Part shown: one piece after another, positions 1-8,832 of the stretch
How the letters are laid out: each line of letters begins with the position of its first letter
How positions within the stretch are numbered: position 1 is the stretch's first letter
Source of the DNA: DASYXT01 sp035934555
Lineage (GTDB): Bacteria > Verrucomicrobiota > Verrucomicrobiia > Limisphaerales > UBA8199
Assembly: GCA_035934555.1 (NCBI GenBank)
Contig: DASYXT010000040.1
Location: forward strand, 100,335 to 164,334
Length of the DNA stretch: 64,000 bases
Direction of reading: 5' to 3'
Program-made: the position numbers and the translations under genes
The notes under the pieces: model-generated
Database searches by the model: none
Told to the model about the DNA's origin: nothing
Seen by the model: the letters and a program-made list of their open reading frames with translations, nothing else

Positions 1-153
1 CCCGAGCATCCACAGGTGCTCATTGCGAGCCCCTGTTCGGGGCACGGCTTCAAGTTTTCACCAGTCATTGGCGAGTTAGTGGCGTCGTTGTTCGATGGAC
101 AGGCGCCGAAGTTTGATTTGAGCCTCTTCACCATAGAACGGTTTGCAAAATAA
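1..153 (+). CDS. Monomeric sarcosine oxidase / N-methyl amino acid oxidase-like flavoenzyme, C-terminal end (partial)
   Basis: The open frame runs in from the left edge and stops at 151-153, giving 50 codons. It contains SGHGFKFSPVIGEL, the C-terminal FAD-site signature of the MSOX/SolA family of FAD-dependent amine oxidases, followed by the short tail with F-D-L-x-x-F-x-x-x-R typical of the family end. These enzymes oxidise N-methyl amino acids to the free amine, formaldehyde and hydrogen peroxide. The N-terminal Rossmann fold and substrate site lie outside the window, so the exact substrate cannot be told. Confidence 0.82.
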   Translation, partial: PEHPQVLIASPCSGHGFKFSPVIGELVASLFDGQAPKFDLSLFTIERFAK

Positions 154-222
154 TTCGTAGCATACTCCATGAATTGCCCGGTTTGCCTTGAGCAAAGCGC
201 CAATTGCGCCTAAAGTGGGCAG

Positions 223-927
223 GTGAAAAACCGGCTTTGGGCACAGTGGCAGGCCAACTTTTGGGCCGGGTTGGCTATTGTCCTACCCGCAGTGATCTCG
301 ATCGCTGTGGTCGGCTGGCTGTTTGGCACCGTCGCCAATGTCACCGACACCCTGTTGCTGTTTCTGCCGCGGCATTTAACCCACCACGACCAGGGCACCG
401 GGCCGATGTACTGGTATTGGAGTCTCTTTGCGCTGTTGCTGGCTATTTTCCTTATCGGCGTCGTGGGGTTGCTCGCCAGAAACTATTTCGGCAAGCGCAT
501 CATCGAATGGGTCGATGCCGCCATGCTTCGGGTTCCGTTGCTCAACAAAATCTATGGCGCGATCAAGCAGGTCAATGAAGCCTTTTCTTCGTCCAATAAG
601 AATACGTTCCGCACGGTTGTGCTGGTGGAGTTCCCGCGGCCCGGCGTCTTCTCCATGGGCTTCATCACCAGCGAGCAACACGCCGAAGTAAAAGCCAAAC
701 TGGGCGAAAAAATCGTCTGTGTCTTTGTTCCCACGACTCCCAACCCGACCGCCGGGTTCTTGTTGCTGGTGCCGGAGGACAAGGTCAAGAAGCTCGAGAT
801 GTCCGTCGCCGATGGCATCAAGTACATCATCAGTCTCGGGGCGATTCTGCCGGAATACACTCCTCCGCCGCTGCCGGCCGGCGGCGAGGTTGCCGTTCCG
901 GCTCTCACTCCGATCATTCATGGTTGA
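223..927 (+). CDS. DUF502 family membrane protein
   Basis: 234 residues starting at GTG. Two hydrophobic segments lie at about residues 15-35 and 64-85, followed by a soluble domain. The family hallmarks are visible: a P-L-x-x-x-I-Y segment after the second helix (VPLLNKIYGAIKQ), then a beta-rich part with FPRPGVFSMGFIT and VFVPTTPNPTAGFLLLVPE. This is a conserved inner-membrane family of unknown biochemical role. The stop overlaps the recO start by 8 nt, so the two genes are probably cotranscribed. The family call is strong; no function is assigned. Confidence 0.88.
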   Translation: MKNRLWAQWQANFWAGLAIVLPAVISIAVVGWLFGTVANVTDTLLLFLPRHLTHHDQGTGPMYWYWSLFALLLAIFLIGVVGLLARNYFGKRIIEWVDAAMLRVPLLNKIYGAIKQVNEAFSSSNKNTFRTVVLVEFPRPGVFSMGFITSEQHAEVKAKLGEKIVCVFVPTTPNPTAGFLLLVPEDKVKKLEMSVADGIKYIISLGAILPEYTPPPLPAGGEVAVPALTPIIHG

Positions 928-1603
928 AACCGCGACCGGCCTGGTCCTGCGCACGCGGCCGCTGACCGAGACCAGCCTCATCGTCCATTGGCTTACCCCA
1001 AATTGCGGACGGCTCGCCACCGTCGCTAAAGGCGCGCGCCGCCCCAAATCCCCATTCCGCGGCAAGCTCGATTTGTTTTACCACGCTGACTTCAGCTTTG
1101 TCCGCAGCCGCCGCTCCGAGTTGCACACGCTGCGCGAGGTCGGCCTGCGCGAGACCCACAGCGCGCTGCGACAGGAACTCGCTTACCTGCGCCAGGCTTC
1201 CTATGCCGCGGCACTCCTCGAGCAAACTACCGAGATGGATACCCCGCTTTCCGGCGCCTATGAACTCCTGTGCGCGTTGCTGGACCAATTGCCGTGTCAA
1301 CCGCCCCTGCCCCGTTTTGTCTTTGCGTTCGAACTAAAGCTGCTCAACCAATTGGGCCTCCAGCCCGATTGGGATCAAACCCGGCTCAACCCCGGCGCAA
1401 TGCTGGCCGCCAAAGCACTCGCTGAAACGGAGTGGACCGCGCTGGCCGGCTTGCAAATCACCCCGCCACACAGCACTGATATCAACCGGTTCCTCCACGG
1501 GTTCCTGATTTATCACTTGGGAAAATTCCCAAAAAGCCGCGCGTCTGCCCTCGGGGCTCGGGCAATCACCGCAGGAGACGGCTTGGGAAACCGAAACCCA
1601 TGA
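920..1603 (+). CDS. recO: DNA repair protein RecO
   Basis: 227 residues from the ATG at 920, which overlaps the DUF502 stop in the arrangement ATGGTTGA. The N-terminus (TGLVLRTRPLTETSLIVHWLT, then GRLATVAKGARRPKSPF) is the RecO OB-fold; the rest is the helical domain. RecO helps RecR load RecA onto SSB-coated single-stranded DNA in gap repair. The C-terminal part lacks the four-cysteine zinc site found in some RecO proteins. The C-terminus past about residue 205 is low in conservation. Confidence 0.85.
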   Translation: MVETATGLVLRTRPLTETSLIVHWLTPNCGRLATVAKGARRPKSPFRGKLDLFYHADFSFVRSRRSELHTLREVGLRETHSALRQELAYLRQASYAAALLEQTTEMDTPLSGAYELLCALLDQLPCQPPLPRFVFAFELKLLNQLGLQPDWDQTRLNPGAMLAAKALAETEWTALAGLQITPPHSTDINRFLHGFLIYHLGKFPKSRASALGARAITAGDGLGNRNP

Positions 1604-1658
1604 TTGACAGGTCCGGCATCACACGGAACTAAACCGCTCCGGCCTGGGCCGCATGCTG

Positions 1659-1765
1659 GGAGCGCGGACATTCCTGTCCGCAGCACCTTCCGAACACCCG
1701 CACGGTTCGGATTTGCTGCCGATTTTACAGGAGTACGCTGCTGCGGACAGGAATGTCCGCGCTCC
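1659..1765. repeat. Nested-hairpin inverted repeat, family A (copy 1)
   Basis: Two perfect 26-bp arms (1659-1684 and 1740-1765) face each other across a spacer of about 55 bp. Each arm is itself a hairpin: GCGGACATTCCTGTCCGC has a 7-bp stem and TTCC loop. The element lies between recO and the BlaI-type gene. Related copies occur at 42205, 42887 and 47613, and a single decayed arm at 37901. The doublet-of-hairpins layout resembles REP doublets. Confidence 0.85.
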
Positions 1766-1808
1766 GCCCGCCGTCACCGACTTGATTACTTTTCGATGTT
1801 TTTCCCGC

Positions 1809-1837
1809 TTGACAACCTCTACACTTGTAGAGATAGT
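1809..1837 (+). promoter_or_regulatory. Promoter with palindromic BlaI/MecI-type operator
   Basis: TTGACA at 1809-1814 is a consensus -35. After 17 bp, GATAGT (1832-1837) is a plausible -10. Between them sits the perfect palindrome CTCTACACTTGTAGAG (1817-1832), with TACA and TGTA half-sites as in BlaI/MecI/CopY operators. A repressor bound here would block RNA polymerase. The gene downstream is a BlaI-family repressor, so negative autoregulation is the simple reading. Site and spacing are seen; binding is inferred. Confidence 0.7.
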
Positions 1838-1856
1838 GCCGCCGACACGAAATCTT

Positions 1857-2246
1857 ATGCCCAACAAGCCCGTCGAACTGACCGAAGCCGAGTGGACCAT
1901 CATCAAGGCGGTATGGGAGAAGGAGCCGTGCACGGCGCCGGCAGTGCAGCAGCGCGTGCATGTCCAAACCGGTTGGACCTATTCCACCGTGCGGACCCTG
2001 ATGGACCGGATGGTGGGGAAGAGCCTGCTGCTGGCGCAAAAGGACAGCAAATTGACGTTCTATCGCTCCGCGGTGACGCGCGAGCAAGCGCAGCGCAGCG
2101 AGCTGCTCTATGCGCTGAAGCACGCATTCAACGGCGCGCTGACCCCGATGGTCCAATGCCTGCTCGACAGCGGCGAGTTGAGCGCCAAGGAGCTCGCCGA
2201 ACTGGAAGCGCTGGTCAAAGCCAAGAAGAAAGGAACCAAGAAGTAG
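1857..2246 (+). CDS. BlaI/MecI/CopY-family transcriptional repressor
   Basis: 129 residues. The winged-helix core is clear: LTEAEWTIIKAVWEKEPCT, then GWTYSTVRTLMDRMVGKSLL, the recognition helix region of the family, and a C-terminal dimerisation helix ending in a lysine-rich tail. Family members repress their own operon until a membrane M56 metallopeptidase leads to their cleavage. The next gene, starting immediately after this stop, encodes such a peptidase, and a palindromic operator lies 25 bp upstream. The start at ATG 1857 is chosen because upstream codons run through a repeat element. The target genes beyond this operon are unknown. Confidence 0.9.
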   Translation: MPNKPVELTEAEWTIIKAVWEKEPCTAPAVQQRVHVQTGWTYSTVRTLMDRMVGKSLLLAQKDSKLTFYRSAVTREQAQRSELLYALKHAFNGALTPMVQCLLDSGELSAKELAELEALVKAKKKGTKK

Positions 2247-5200
2247 ATGAACTCAGTTATTGAAGTGAGCCGAACCTGGGCGCCCTGGCTGCTGGGGAAG
2301 GTCTTCTGGCCGATGCTGTGGGAATCGAGCCTGCTGATTGGAGTCTTATTGCTGCTGGAATTCGGTTTGAGACGCAAGTTGCGCCCGGCGATCCGCTACG
2401 CCCTGTGGCTGGCAGTGCTGGTAAAGCTCGTCCTGCCGCCATCACTGGCGCTGCCCACCGGCGTTGCTTGGTGGCTCCGCCCTACTGCTTCTGTCGCATC
2501 AACACGCACGACAACTTATACCGTTCGGTACAATACTGCGGCGCAGCCCGGCCCTGCCGCCGATGGAACCGCCGCTTTGGCACCAGAAGCGGCCCCTCCC
2601 CTGCCCCTTGCAACCTGGGCAATAGGCGGCTCCGCATTGGTGAGCGCTGTTTTTCTGGCCTGCATGCTCTTGCGTTGGCGACAGGTCGCGCGAATGGCGC
2701 GCGGCTCAACTCCCGCACCTGATTGGTTGAATCATTTGCTCGAGGAAGCTCGCATCAACGTCGGTCTGAGCTCCCCAGTTTGCCTGAGGCTGACTTCCGC
2801 ACCGATGTCCCCTGCGGTATCCGGCTTTTTCCGGCCGATAATCCTGCTGCCGCGAGCGCTTTCTGGGCGACTCTCCGCAGCAAGACTTCGCGCCGTGTTG
2901 CTGCACGAACTGATTCATCTGCGCCGCCGTGATGTGTGGGTCAACTGCGTGCAGTCGCTGTTGCAAATCGCCTACTGGTGGCATCCGCTGCTGTGGCTGG
3001 CCAATGCGCGCATCCGCCGCTTGCGCGAGGAAGCGGTGGACGACGCGGTGATGCTCGCTCTCCAGCAGGACAGCCCCGAGTACGCGCCGACCTTGCTGGA
3101 GGTCGCCCGCCTCGCACTGCAACGGCCCCTGCTGAGTTTGGGGCTCGTGGGCATTCTGGAATCCAAGACCGCGCTGCGCCGCCGCATCGAGCGCCTGGTG
3201 GAATTTCAGACACCGCAAAAAGCCGGCCTGACGCTGGTTTCGTTTCTCGGGGTAGGTCTGTTTGCCGCGATGGCCGTGCCGATGGGCCAGGCCCCGGGGG
3301 CTTTTCAGCAGCTTGCCGGTGAGGCTGCTGCGAATAGCAATGTCTGGCCCGATCCGCGCTTCCAGGGATACGCCCAGGTCAGGCTCGAAGCGGAGTTCTT
3401 CGTTGTGGACACCGCAAGCCTTCGCGTGAAAATGCCGTCGCTGCCGGACAACCAGGCGCCTCTGCTGGTCAGTTCCAATGAGGTGGGCGAGCTAAACCAA
3501 AAACTGCGGTTGGCTCACACGCAACCCGCGGCGGCAGGCGTGCCGTTAAGCTTTGCCAAATTCAGCGGCGGGGTATTTCGCTGGCTGGTCGGCGGGGCCA
3601 GCAACACCGGCGTCAATTACCAGGCCAGGGATGTGGCCGGGCAGATGATCGTAACCGGCGCGGAGGTCGGAGTCGCGGCAAACGGTTCTGACTGGGCGCC
3701 ACTGTTTTTCGAGGTGGTACCGTGGACGGATGGAAACAATCTGCGATGCGACCTGAGGATTTCCTCGAACGGCAATACCAATTCCCTGCAACAAACTGAA
3801 GTTGTGCTGCCGGAGGATAGCGCACTGGTGTGGGCCACGCCCACAGGCCCATTTACCGGCAAGTCGGAACTGGTCGTTCTGCGCCGGCAGTCGGCTCGAG
3901 GCGCGCCGCAGCCATTGCCCAGCGATTTGGCTGCGTTGAGGCCTGCCAACACACCCGGATTGAACGGGCTAACCAACGGCGAGACCCCTGCTACAGCAGT
4001 CCTCGGTCGGCTGACGGAGGCGCGGGAAAGGGTGCAGGACGGGAAACTGCTCTTTGAGATGGGCAAGCTGGATGAGGCCGAAGCAAGTTTGAAAGCAGCG
4101 CTCAAGCTCAACCCGGAATCTCAAACCGCTCGCTACTATCTCAATGTCGTCCAGGCCGGACGAAATGAGGCAGAAAAGGATCACCCGGCAGCAAGGTCTG
4201 CACCAGGAACGGTTATCATCAATGCCCCGAATTCAGCAGCTCCATCGTCCGAGGGTTCCCGCCTGGCGCTCTATACAAGGGTCATTAAAGTTGATCCCGA
4301 GACCTTTCAACAGGCGCTGGAGAGCGTAGGCGAAAGAGAATTCGAAGCCGGGTTTGGTGTGCCGGTCCAAACAAATGCGATCACACCCCAGCAGGTTCGC
4401 CAGTTCTTTAAAACGCTGGGGCTGGAGCTTGGTCCGCCAAAGACAGTCTTCTTCAACGATCGCGAGGGCCGGCTCTTTGTCCGTGCCTCCCTCCAGGACC
4501 TTAATACTATCGAAAGCGCGCTCGCGGTCCTCGGGATTACCAGCCAGAGCACTAACGCAGGATTATCCCAAGTGCGTCCGATCCAAACCAAAACCAATGT
4601 TGCGGTTCCTCTTTCCTCCTCGGTGGAAAAGGTCCCGGTGCTGGGTGACATTCCAATCGTTAGCCGGCTGGTTCAAAGCAACTCGCCGCCTGCTCAAACG
4701 GCCATCCCTCCGCAAATCGTTATTACGGCTAAATTTTTCACCGTGCCGGCGGAACTCATGCCCGAGCTTGAACTGGAAACTCCGCTGAACCCCGTTAATC
4801 TTAGCCGGCAGCCCAAGGCCATCTTGTCCGCGCCGAAAGTGAGTGTCATTCGGCAGGCTCTGCAATCGCATCCAGACGTTCAGCTTATCGCCCAGTCTTC
4901 TGTGACCACTCTGAGCGGGCGTCAGACGGAAGTATCGATTGAACCGGATTTGCAATCAGCAGGGGCGACGAACCCACCATCGCTCAGTTTCGGCGTGCCG
5001 CAGGAACTCTTTGCCATTACCAACCAGCCGCCCCTCAGTGTGCAGTTGGATATTGTTCCTGACACAAGCGCCGATCAACCTACGATTCGCATCTCCGGCA
5101 AAGCCTTGGTGAAAGAGTTTCTCGGATATTCGACCCCTGACACTTTCTCACCGCCTGGATGGGATACGCGGCAGACGAAAGGAGACGCCGTCGTGGTCAG

Positions 5201-5411
5201 CACCTCTCCTCAGCTTGTGCCACGGTTCCAAGTGTGCGAATTCTCCTTTAACGCAGTGGTCTGGGATGGCCAAACCCTGCTGTTGCGTGGAGTCGTGGGC
5301 GATGCCGGTCCATCGCCAGGGACTGGGGGCTCAAGAAACCCGCCGAAGGCGCTGCTCATCTTCATCACGCCAACCCTTATCGACGCTGCCGGAAACCGAA
5401 TTCAGAAATGA
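2247..5411 (+). CDS. BlaR1-like M56 zinc metallopeptidase fused to TPR and secretin-like region
   Basis: 1054 residues, starting at the base after the repressor stop. The first ~340 residues are the M56 domain: several membrane helices and the zinc motif HELIH at residues 220-224, followed by the family R-x-R-E-E-A-V-D-D segment. Typical BlaR1 proteins then carry a penicillin-binding sensor domain; none is visible here. Instead there is a beta-rich stretch, one or two TPR-like helices (about 585-635), and a C-terminal part with secretin features: VPVLGDIPIVSRLV near 793-807, a TTLSGRQTEV strand, and ALLIFITPTLID near 1035. The N-terminal half should cleave or trigger cleavage of the BlaI-type repressor. 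What the outer part senses is unknown. Confidence 0.85.
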   Translation: MNSVIEVSRTWAPWLLGKVFWPMLWESSLLIGVLLLLEFGLRRKLRPAIRYALWLAVLVKLVLPPSLALPTGVAWWLRPTASVASTRTTTYTVRYNTAAQPGPAADGTAALAPEAAPPLPLATWAIGGSALVSAVFLACMLLRWRQVARMARGSTPAPDWLNHLLEEARINVGLSSPVCLRLTSAPMSPAVSGFFRPIILLPRALSGRLSAARLRAVLLHELIHLRRRDVWVNCVQSLLQIAYWWHPLLWLANARIRRLREEAVDDAVMLALQQDSPEYAPTLLEVARLALQRPLLSLGLVGILESKTALRRRIERLVEFQTPQKAGLTLVSFLGVGLFAAMAVPMGQAPGAFQQLAGEAAANSNVWPDPRFQGYAQVRLEAEFFVVDTASLRVKMPSLPDNQAPLLVSSNEVGELNQKLRLAHTQPAAAGVPLSFAKFSGGVFRWLVGGASNTGVNYQARDVAGQMIVTGAEVGVAANGSDWAPLFFEVVPWTDGNNLRCDLRISSNGNTNSLQQTEVVLPEDSALVWATPTGPFTGKSELVVLRRQSARGAPQPLPSDLAALRPANTPGLNGLTNGETPATAVLGRLTEARERVQDGKLLFEMGKLDEAEASLKAALKLNPESQTARYYLNVVQAGRNEAEKDHPAARSAPGTVIINAPNSAAPSSEGSRLALYTRVIKVDPETFQQALESVGEREFEAGFGVPVQTNAITPQQVRQFFKTLGLELGPPKTVFFNDREGRLFVRASLQDLNTIESALAVLGITSQSTNAGLSQVRPIQTKTNVAVPLSSSVEKVPVLGDIPIVSRLVQSNSPPAQTAIPPQIVITAKFFTVPAELMPELELETPLNPVNLSRQPKAILSAPKVSVIRQALQSHPDVQLIAQSSVTTLSGRQTEVSIEPDLQSAGATNPPSLSFGVPQELFAITNQPPLSVQLDIVPDTSADQPTIRISGKALVKEFLGYSTPDTFSPPGWDTRQTKGDAVVVSTSPQLVPRFQVCEFSFNAVVWDGQTLLLRGVVGDAGPSPGTGGSRNPPKALLIFITPTLIDAAGNRIQK

Positions 5412-5422
5412 GCCGCGATTGC

Positions 5423-6253
5423 TTAGGCCGTCTCCAGGGTCATGATCTGCACCCGTTCCTCCCGTTTCTCCTTTTTAATCGTGGGGGCCCCGTCCGAGAA
5501 GGCCAGGTACAGAAACGCCAATAGGTTGGTGACCGGCAGCAGCAGCAAGATCGCGAAAAGCGCGTTTTTATTCCGCGCCTCAGCAATCTTGATGCACCAC
5601 AGGACACCGGCGACCAGGTTCAGCAGCGGGATCAAAAACGCTAGAAACCACCAGGCCGACATTTGCGCCGCGCGCAACATCGGAAACATCTGCAGTATGG
5701 GAAACCAGATGGCCCAGCCCGGCTCGGCGCCGGCTTTTTCGCAAATCAGTTTGCTGCAATAACAGCCGAACAGATAAATCCCCAGCACCAACCCCGCACA
5801 TAGCGCCAGAGTAGCCGTGGTTAGCGGCGGCAACTGCGTTTGGATTCCCGCAACGCGGTCCAGCATCGAGGCCCCCAACCGGTTTTCCAGCGAGCGGAGT
5901 TGAGGCGTTTGGACGCCCGCCAAAGTCTTTTTGGCCCAAGTTTGCGCGCCGGTCAAAGCGGCCTGGCTGGAACTGACTTGGGGCTTGGGCTCGACGTAGC
6001 CCAACTGCTCCCGCACATCGGATGGCAAGTCTGCAACCTTTACATTCAGCATGCCGGTGGAATGAAGGAAGAAGACGTAATTCTTGGATTTGGTTGTGAC
6101 TGTCACATTATGGTACGTCTGTGTCCCGATCTTGAGCAGGGGGAACGTTTGCTCGAAGGCCGCCGCAACTTTGAGAGGCGCCACGCAGCTCATAACTATG
6201 AGCAGAAAGGTGAGATTGATTGCTCTCCAGACGTTACTTCCACGATTATGCAT
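5423..6253 (-). CDS. Membrane protein with DUF5684-like C-terminal domain
   Basis: About 276 residues. The ATG at 6253 is preferred over the one at 6259 because GGGGAA then lies 6 nt upstream. An N-terminal signal peptide ends near VAAAF. A short soluble part with a repeated Thr/Lys-rich strand (VTVTTKSKNYVFFLHSTG) follows, then four hydrophobic helices. The helical part has the DUF5684 pattern: GWAIWFPILQMFPMLRAA, then WWFLAFLIPLLN, then KIAEARNK. The gene converges on the M56 gene with 11 bp between the stops. The biochemical role is unknown. Confidence 0.7.
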   Translation of the reverse strand: MHNRGSNVWRAINLTFLLIVMSCVAPLKVAAAFEQTFPLLKIGTQTYHNVTVTTKSKNYVFFLHSTGMLNVKVADLPSDVREQLGYVEPKPQVSSSQAALTGAQTWAKKTLAGVQTPQLRSLENRLGASMLDRVAGIQTQLPPLTTATLALCAGLVLGIYLFGCYCSKLICEKAGAEPGWAIWFPILQMFPMLRAAQMSAWWFLAFLIPLLNLVAGVLWCIKIAEARNKNALFAILLLLPVTNLLAFLYLAFSDGAPTIKKEKREERVQIMTLETA

Positions 6254-6456
6254 ACACATTTCCCCAGCGTTGGGTTCCCGATTTTAATCAGGCTGGGCAT
6301 GGAGACGCACAAATTGTGCCAGCGCAGAAATGATAACGGCAAGATTCGATTAGACGTTGCGTCAATTTAACATTCACCACACCGCGCGGGCAGCATTTCT
6401 GTTGTAGTAAGATAGGGTGTTTGCCTGAATGAGGTTTCGGATCACAAATACCCTGC

Positions 6457-6576
6457 GTGCAATTGGTTGACTTCCCCTTCTATGGTGTCTAGCTTCTCCG
6501 GTAAATGCGGAAACGCTGGCCCCGCAACCGTGGGCCAGGCAAATGGAAATGTCCCCCTATAACCTGCACAAAGTGC
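6457..6576 (+). promoter_or_regulatory. Cobalamin-riboswitch-like leader
   Basis: The segment CCGGTAAATGCGG (6499-6511 region) followed by CGCTGGCCCCGCAACCGTG (6514-6532) closely follows the conserved core of the cobalamin riboswitch (CCGGTG..CCGG, then GCTG.CCCCGCAACTGTG). A closing stem is present: GTGCA at 6457-6461 pairs with TGCAC at 6565-6569, and GGTT at 6465-6468 pairs with AACC at 6561-6564, at the places where the riboswitch closes. GCAC-AAA-GTGC (6566-6576) could form a competing hairpin. The usual box GCCAGGAGACCTGCC is not intact; GCCAGG and AACCTGC are separated. A divergent member is likely, but a chance match remains possible. Confidence 0.45.
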
Positions 6577-6607
6577 GCATCATCTGGCGGTTGGCCTGAA
6601 CCACGTC

Positions 6608-8035
6608 ATGGCACATCCTGTCATCATCCAAGGCGGCATGGGGGTTGCCGTGTCGGGTTGGCGGTTAGCGCGCGCGGTTTCACGACTCGGTCAGCTTGGG
6701 GTGGTCTCGGGCACCGCGTTGGCAGTCGTCCTCGCCCGGCGTCTTCAGTTAGGCGACTCCGGCGGCGAACTGCGTCATGCACTGGCTCATTTCCCATTCC
6801 CGCCGATGGCCGCACGCGTGCTTGCGGATTACTTCATCCCGGGCGGCAAGTCGGCCGACGCTCCTTTCAAGCTCACGTCGATGCCGACGCTGAGCCCTCG
6901 CCGCGAATTGGTCGAACTGACCGTGGTCGCGAATTTTGTTGAAGTATTTCTGGCCAAAGACGGCCATCAGGGTTTGGTCGGCATTAACTATCTCGAAAAA
7001 ATCCAACTCCCGACGTTGCCGTCTCTTTACGGCGGGATGCTCGCGGGGGTCGATTACATCCTGATGGGCGCCGGCATCCCGCGCCTGATTCCCGGCGCGC
7101 TGGACCTGCTTGCCCAGGGCCAGGCCGCTTCGCTGCCCATTGACGTCGAAGGAGCGCTGCCCGGCGAAAAACAAACCGTCGCCTTTGACCCGCAACAGTT
7201 CTGCGGTGGTCGGGCCCCGCAGCTCAAGCGCCCCCAGTTCATGGGCATCGTCGCCTCCGCTACCTTGGCCATCGCGCTCGCGAAAAAGTCCAACGGACGC
7301 GTCGATGCTTTTGTGGTCGAAGGCCCTGCGGCCGGCGGGCACAACGCCCCGCCGCGCGGCCCCATGCAACTGAGTCCCCAAGGCGAGCCAGTCTATGGCC
7401 CGCGCGACGTCCCCGAGATAGACAAAATCCGCGCGCTCGGTTTGCCCTTCTGGCTGGCCGGCGGCTACGGCCATTCGGCCAAGCTAGCCGAGGCATTGCA
7501 ACTCGGGGCCACCGGCATTCAGGTCGGCACGCCGTTCGCCTTCTGCGAAGAGTCCGGAATACTCCCGGATATTAAGCGACAAGCGATCACCCTCAGCCGG
7601 CTGGGTGAGGCGCGCGTCTTTACCGACCCGGTCGCTTCCCCGACGGGTTTTCCCTTCAAAGTAGCGCAAATGGAACATACCCTCTCGGACCTCGACGAGT
7701 ATCGAGCTCGCCGCCGGGTTTGCGATCTCGGCTATCTGAGGCATCTCTACCGCCGGGCCGATGGCAGCATCGGCTTTCGCTGTCCCGCTGAGCCCCTCCC
7801 AAACTTCCTTCGCAAAGGCGGCGTCATCGAAGAAACCCTCGGCCGCAAGTGCGTCTGCAATGCCCTCACGGCGACTATCGGCGTGGAGCAGGTCCGCTCC
7901 TCGGGCCTGCCGGAACTGCCGCTGGTGACCGCGGGTGACGACCTGGCCTGTCTCGCTGAATTCGTGGAACCCGGCTGCGATTCCTATTCGGCCGCTGACG
8001 TGCTGCGAAAGCTTGTGCCGCAGATGCAGGCTTAG
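6608..8035 (+). CDS. Nitronate monooxygenase / 2-nitropropane dioxygenase family flavoprotein
   Basis: 475 residues. The fold is the FMN-binding TIM barrel of the NMO family: HPVIIQGGMGVAVSGWRLAR at the N-terminus is the first phosphate/flavin strand, VVEGPAAGGHN holds the family catalytic histidine region, and LAGGYGHSAKLAEALQLGA with GIQVGTPFAFCEES is the C-terminal flavin phosphate site. The protein is longer than typical NMO (about 350), with a C-terminal segment containing several cysteines (RKCVCNALTATIG). Members oxidise nitronates or act as enoyl reductases. The leader upstream looks like a cobalamin riboswitch. The stop overlaps that of the convergent membrane gene by 4 bp. The substrate is not determinable. 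Confidence 0.82.
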   Translation: MAHPVIIQGGMGVAVSGWRLARAVSRLGQLGVVSGTALAVVLARRLQLGDSGGELRHALAHFPFPPMAARVLADYFIPGGKSADAPFKLTSMPTLSPRRELVELTVVANFVEVFLAKDGHQGLVGINYLEKIQLPTLPSLYGGMLAGVDYILMGAGIPRLIPGALDLLAQGQAASLPIDVEGALPGEKQTVAFDPQQFCGGRAPQLKRPQFMGIVASATLAIALAKKSNGRVDAFVVEGPAAGGHNAPPRGPMQLSPQGEPVYGPRDVPEIDKIRALGLPFWLAGGYGHSAKLAEALQLGATGIQVGTPFAFCEESGILPDIKRQAITLSRLGEARVFTDPVASPTGFPFKVAQMEHTLSDLDEYRARRRVCDLGYLRHLYRRADGSIGFRCPAEPLPNFLRKGGVIEETLGRKCVCNALTATIGVEQVRSSGLPELPLVTAGDDLACLAEFVEPGCDSYSAADVLRKLVPQMQA

Positions 8036-8655
8036 GCCTTGTTCTGTTCCGCGGCGACAACCCGGTGCTTGCCGCGGAATTGAAAGCCGATTCCAACCAG
8101 AGCCACGACAATCCAGACGATTAAAGCGCCGTAGCCCAAAGTGCTTGCGGCTGGATGTTGGGACGGATGGAGCCAGATTTGCGGCCCCCTTTGATGGCTG
8201 CCAATGAAGGGCCAAACCCCCGCCGTGAGCAGGTACGAGCCGCTGAAGGCGGTCCAGACCACAATCATCAACTTCTGAGCCACAAGCGCAATGAGTCCAC
8301 AGATGACTGGGACAACGATAAAAACCAGCGGTTGGAGTTGGTGACCGGTTCCATTGACGAAGGCCGCCGCGAGAACGGTTCCCGCCGCGGCTCCAATCCA
8401 GAAAACCCCAAAGAGATAAAGCCAGAGGCACAGGACCAGCCCAATCACCCCCACGATGAGAGCGCACACGAGGCCAAGGCCCGCATTGCCGTGGAAGATT
8501 GCCATGCCGAGCTCCCAGCCGGCAAATCCGCCGCCGATTAATCCAACCAAACCCAAGGTCAACTTGAGAATGCGATAACCAAAAAAGCAGATCAGGATGC
8601 CGGCAACAATCGCGAACAATGCACTCGCCTGACCTGCCCATGCGTAATCATTCAT
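8032..8655 (-). CDS. Multi-pass membrane protein, DUF4203/TM7S3-like
   Basis: 207 residues from ATG 8655; a TTG 33 nt further upstream is possible but less likely. At least six hydrophobic segments fill the protein, glycine-rich as in the DUF4203 group (GYRILKLTLGLVGLIGGGFAG, then GAAAGTVLAAAFV). The C-terminus is charged and cytoplasmic or periplasmic. It is transcribed toward the nitronate monooxygenase gene and shares 4 bp with it at the stop codons. Function unknown. Confidence 0.68.
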   Translation of the reverse strand: MNDYAWAGQASALFAIVAGILICFFGYRILKLTLGLVGLIGGGFAGWELGMAIFHGNAGLGLVCALIVGVIGLVLCLWLYLFGVFWIGAAAGTVLAAAFVNGTGHQLQPLVFIVVPVICGLIALVAQKLMIVVWTAFSGSYLLTAGVWPFIGSHQRGPQIWLHPSQHPAASTLGYGALIVWIVVALVGIGFQFRGKHRVVAAEQNKA

Positions 8656-8832
8656 GGCTTTTGTTTGCTCACCAGTGTAACGACTCAAGTATCGTGCGTC
8701 GAGATTGGAAGCGGAGGAAGCGGAAGGCGCACACCGCCAGTTCAGGAAGGGGCGGGAACGTCCCCGTCCCGGCTGTGAGAATATTTATGAATTGGGATTG
8801 ACCCGGTGATTACCCAGCGAATTACCGCCGGC

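Noticed and set aside
7484..8641. Long open frame on the minus strand opposite the nitronate monooxygenase gene and the small membrane gene
   Set aside because: It reads across two well-supported genes, has no recognisable domain, and its composition is that of an antisense frame in GC-rich DNA.
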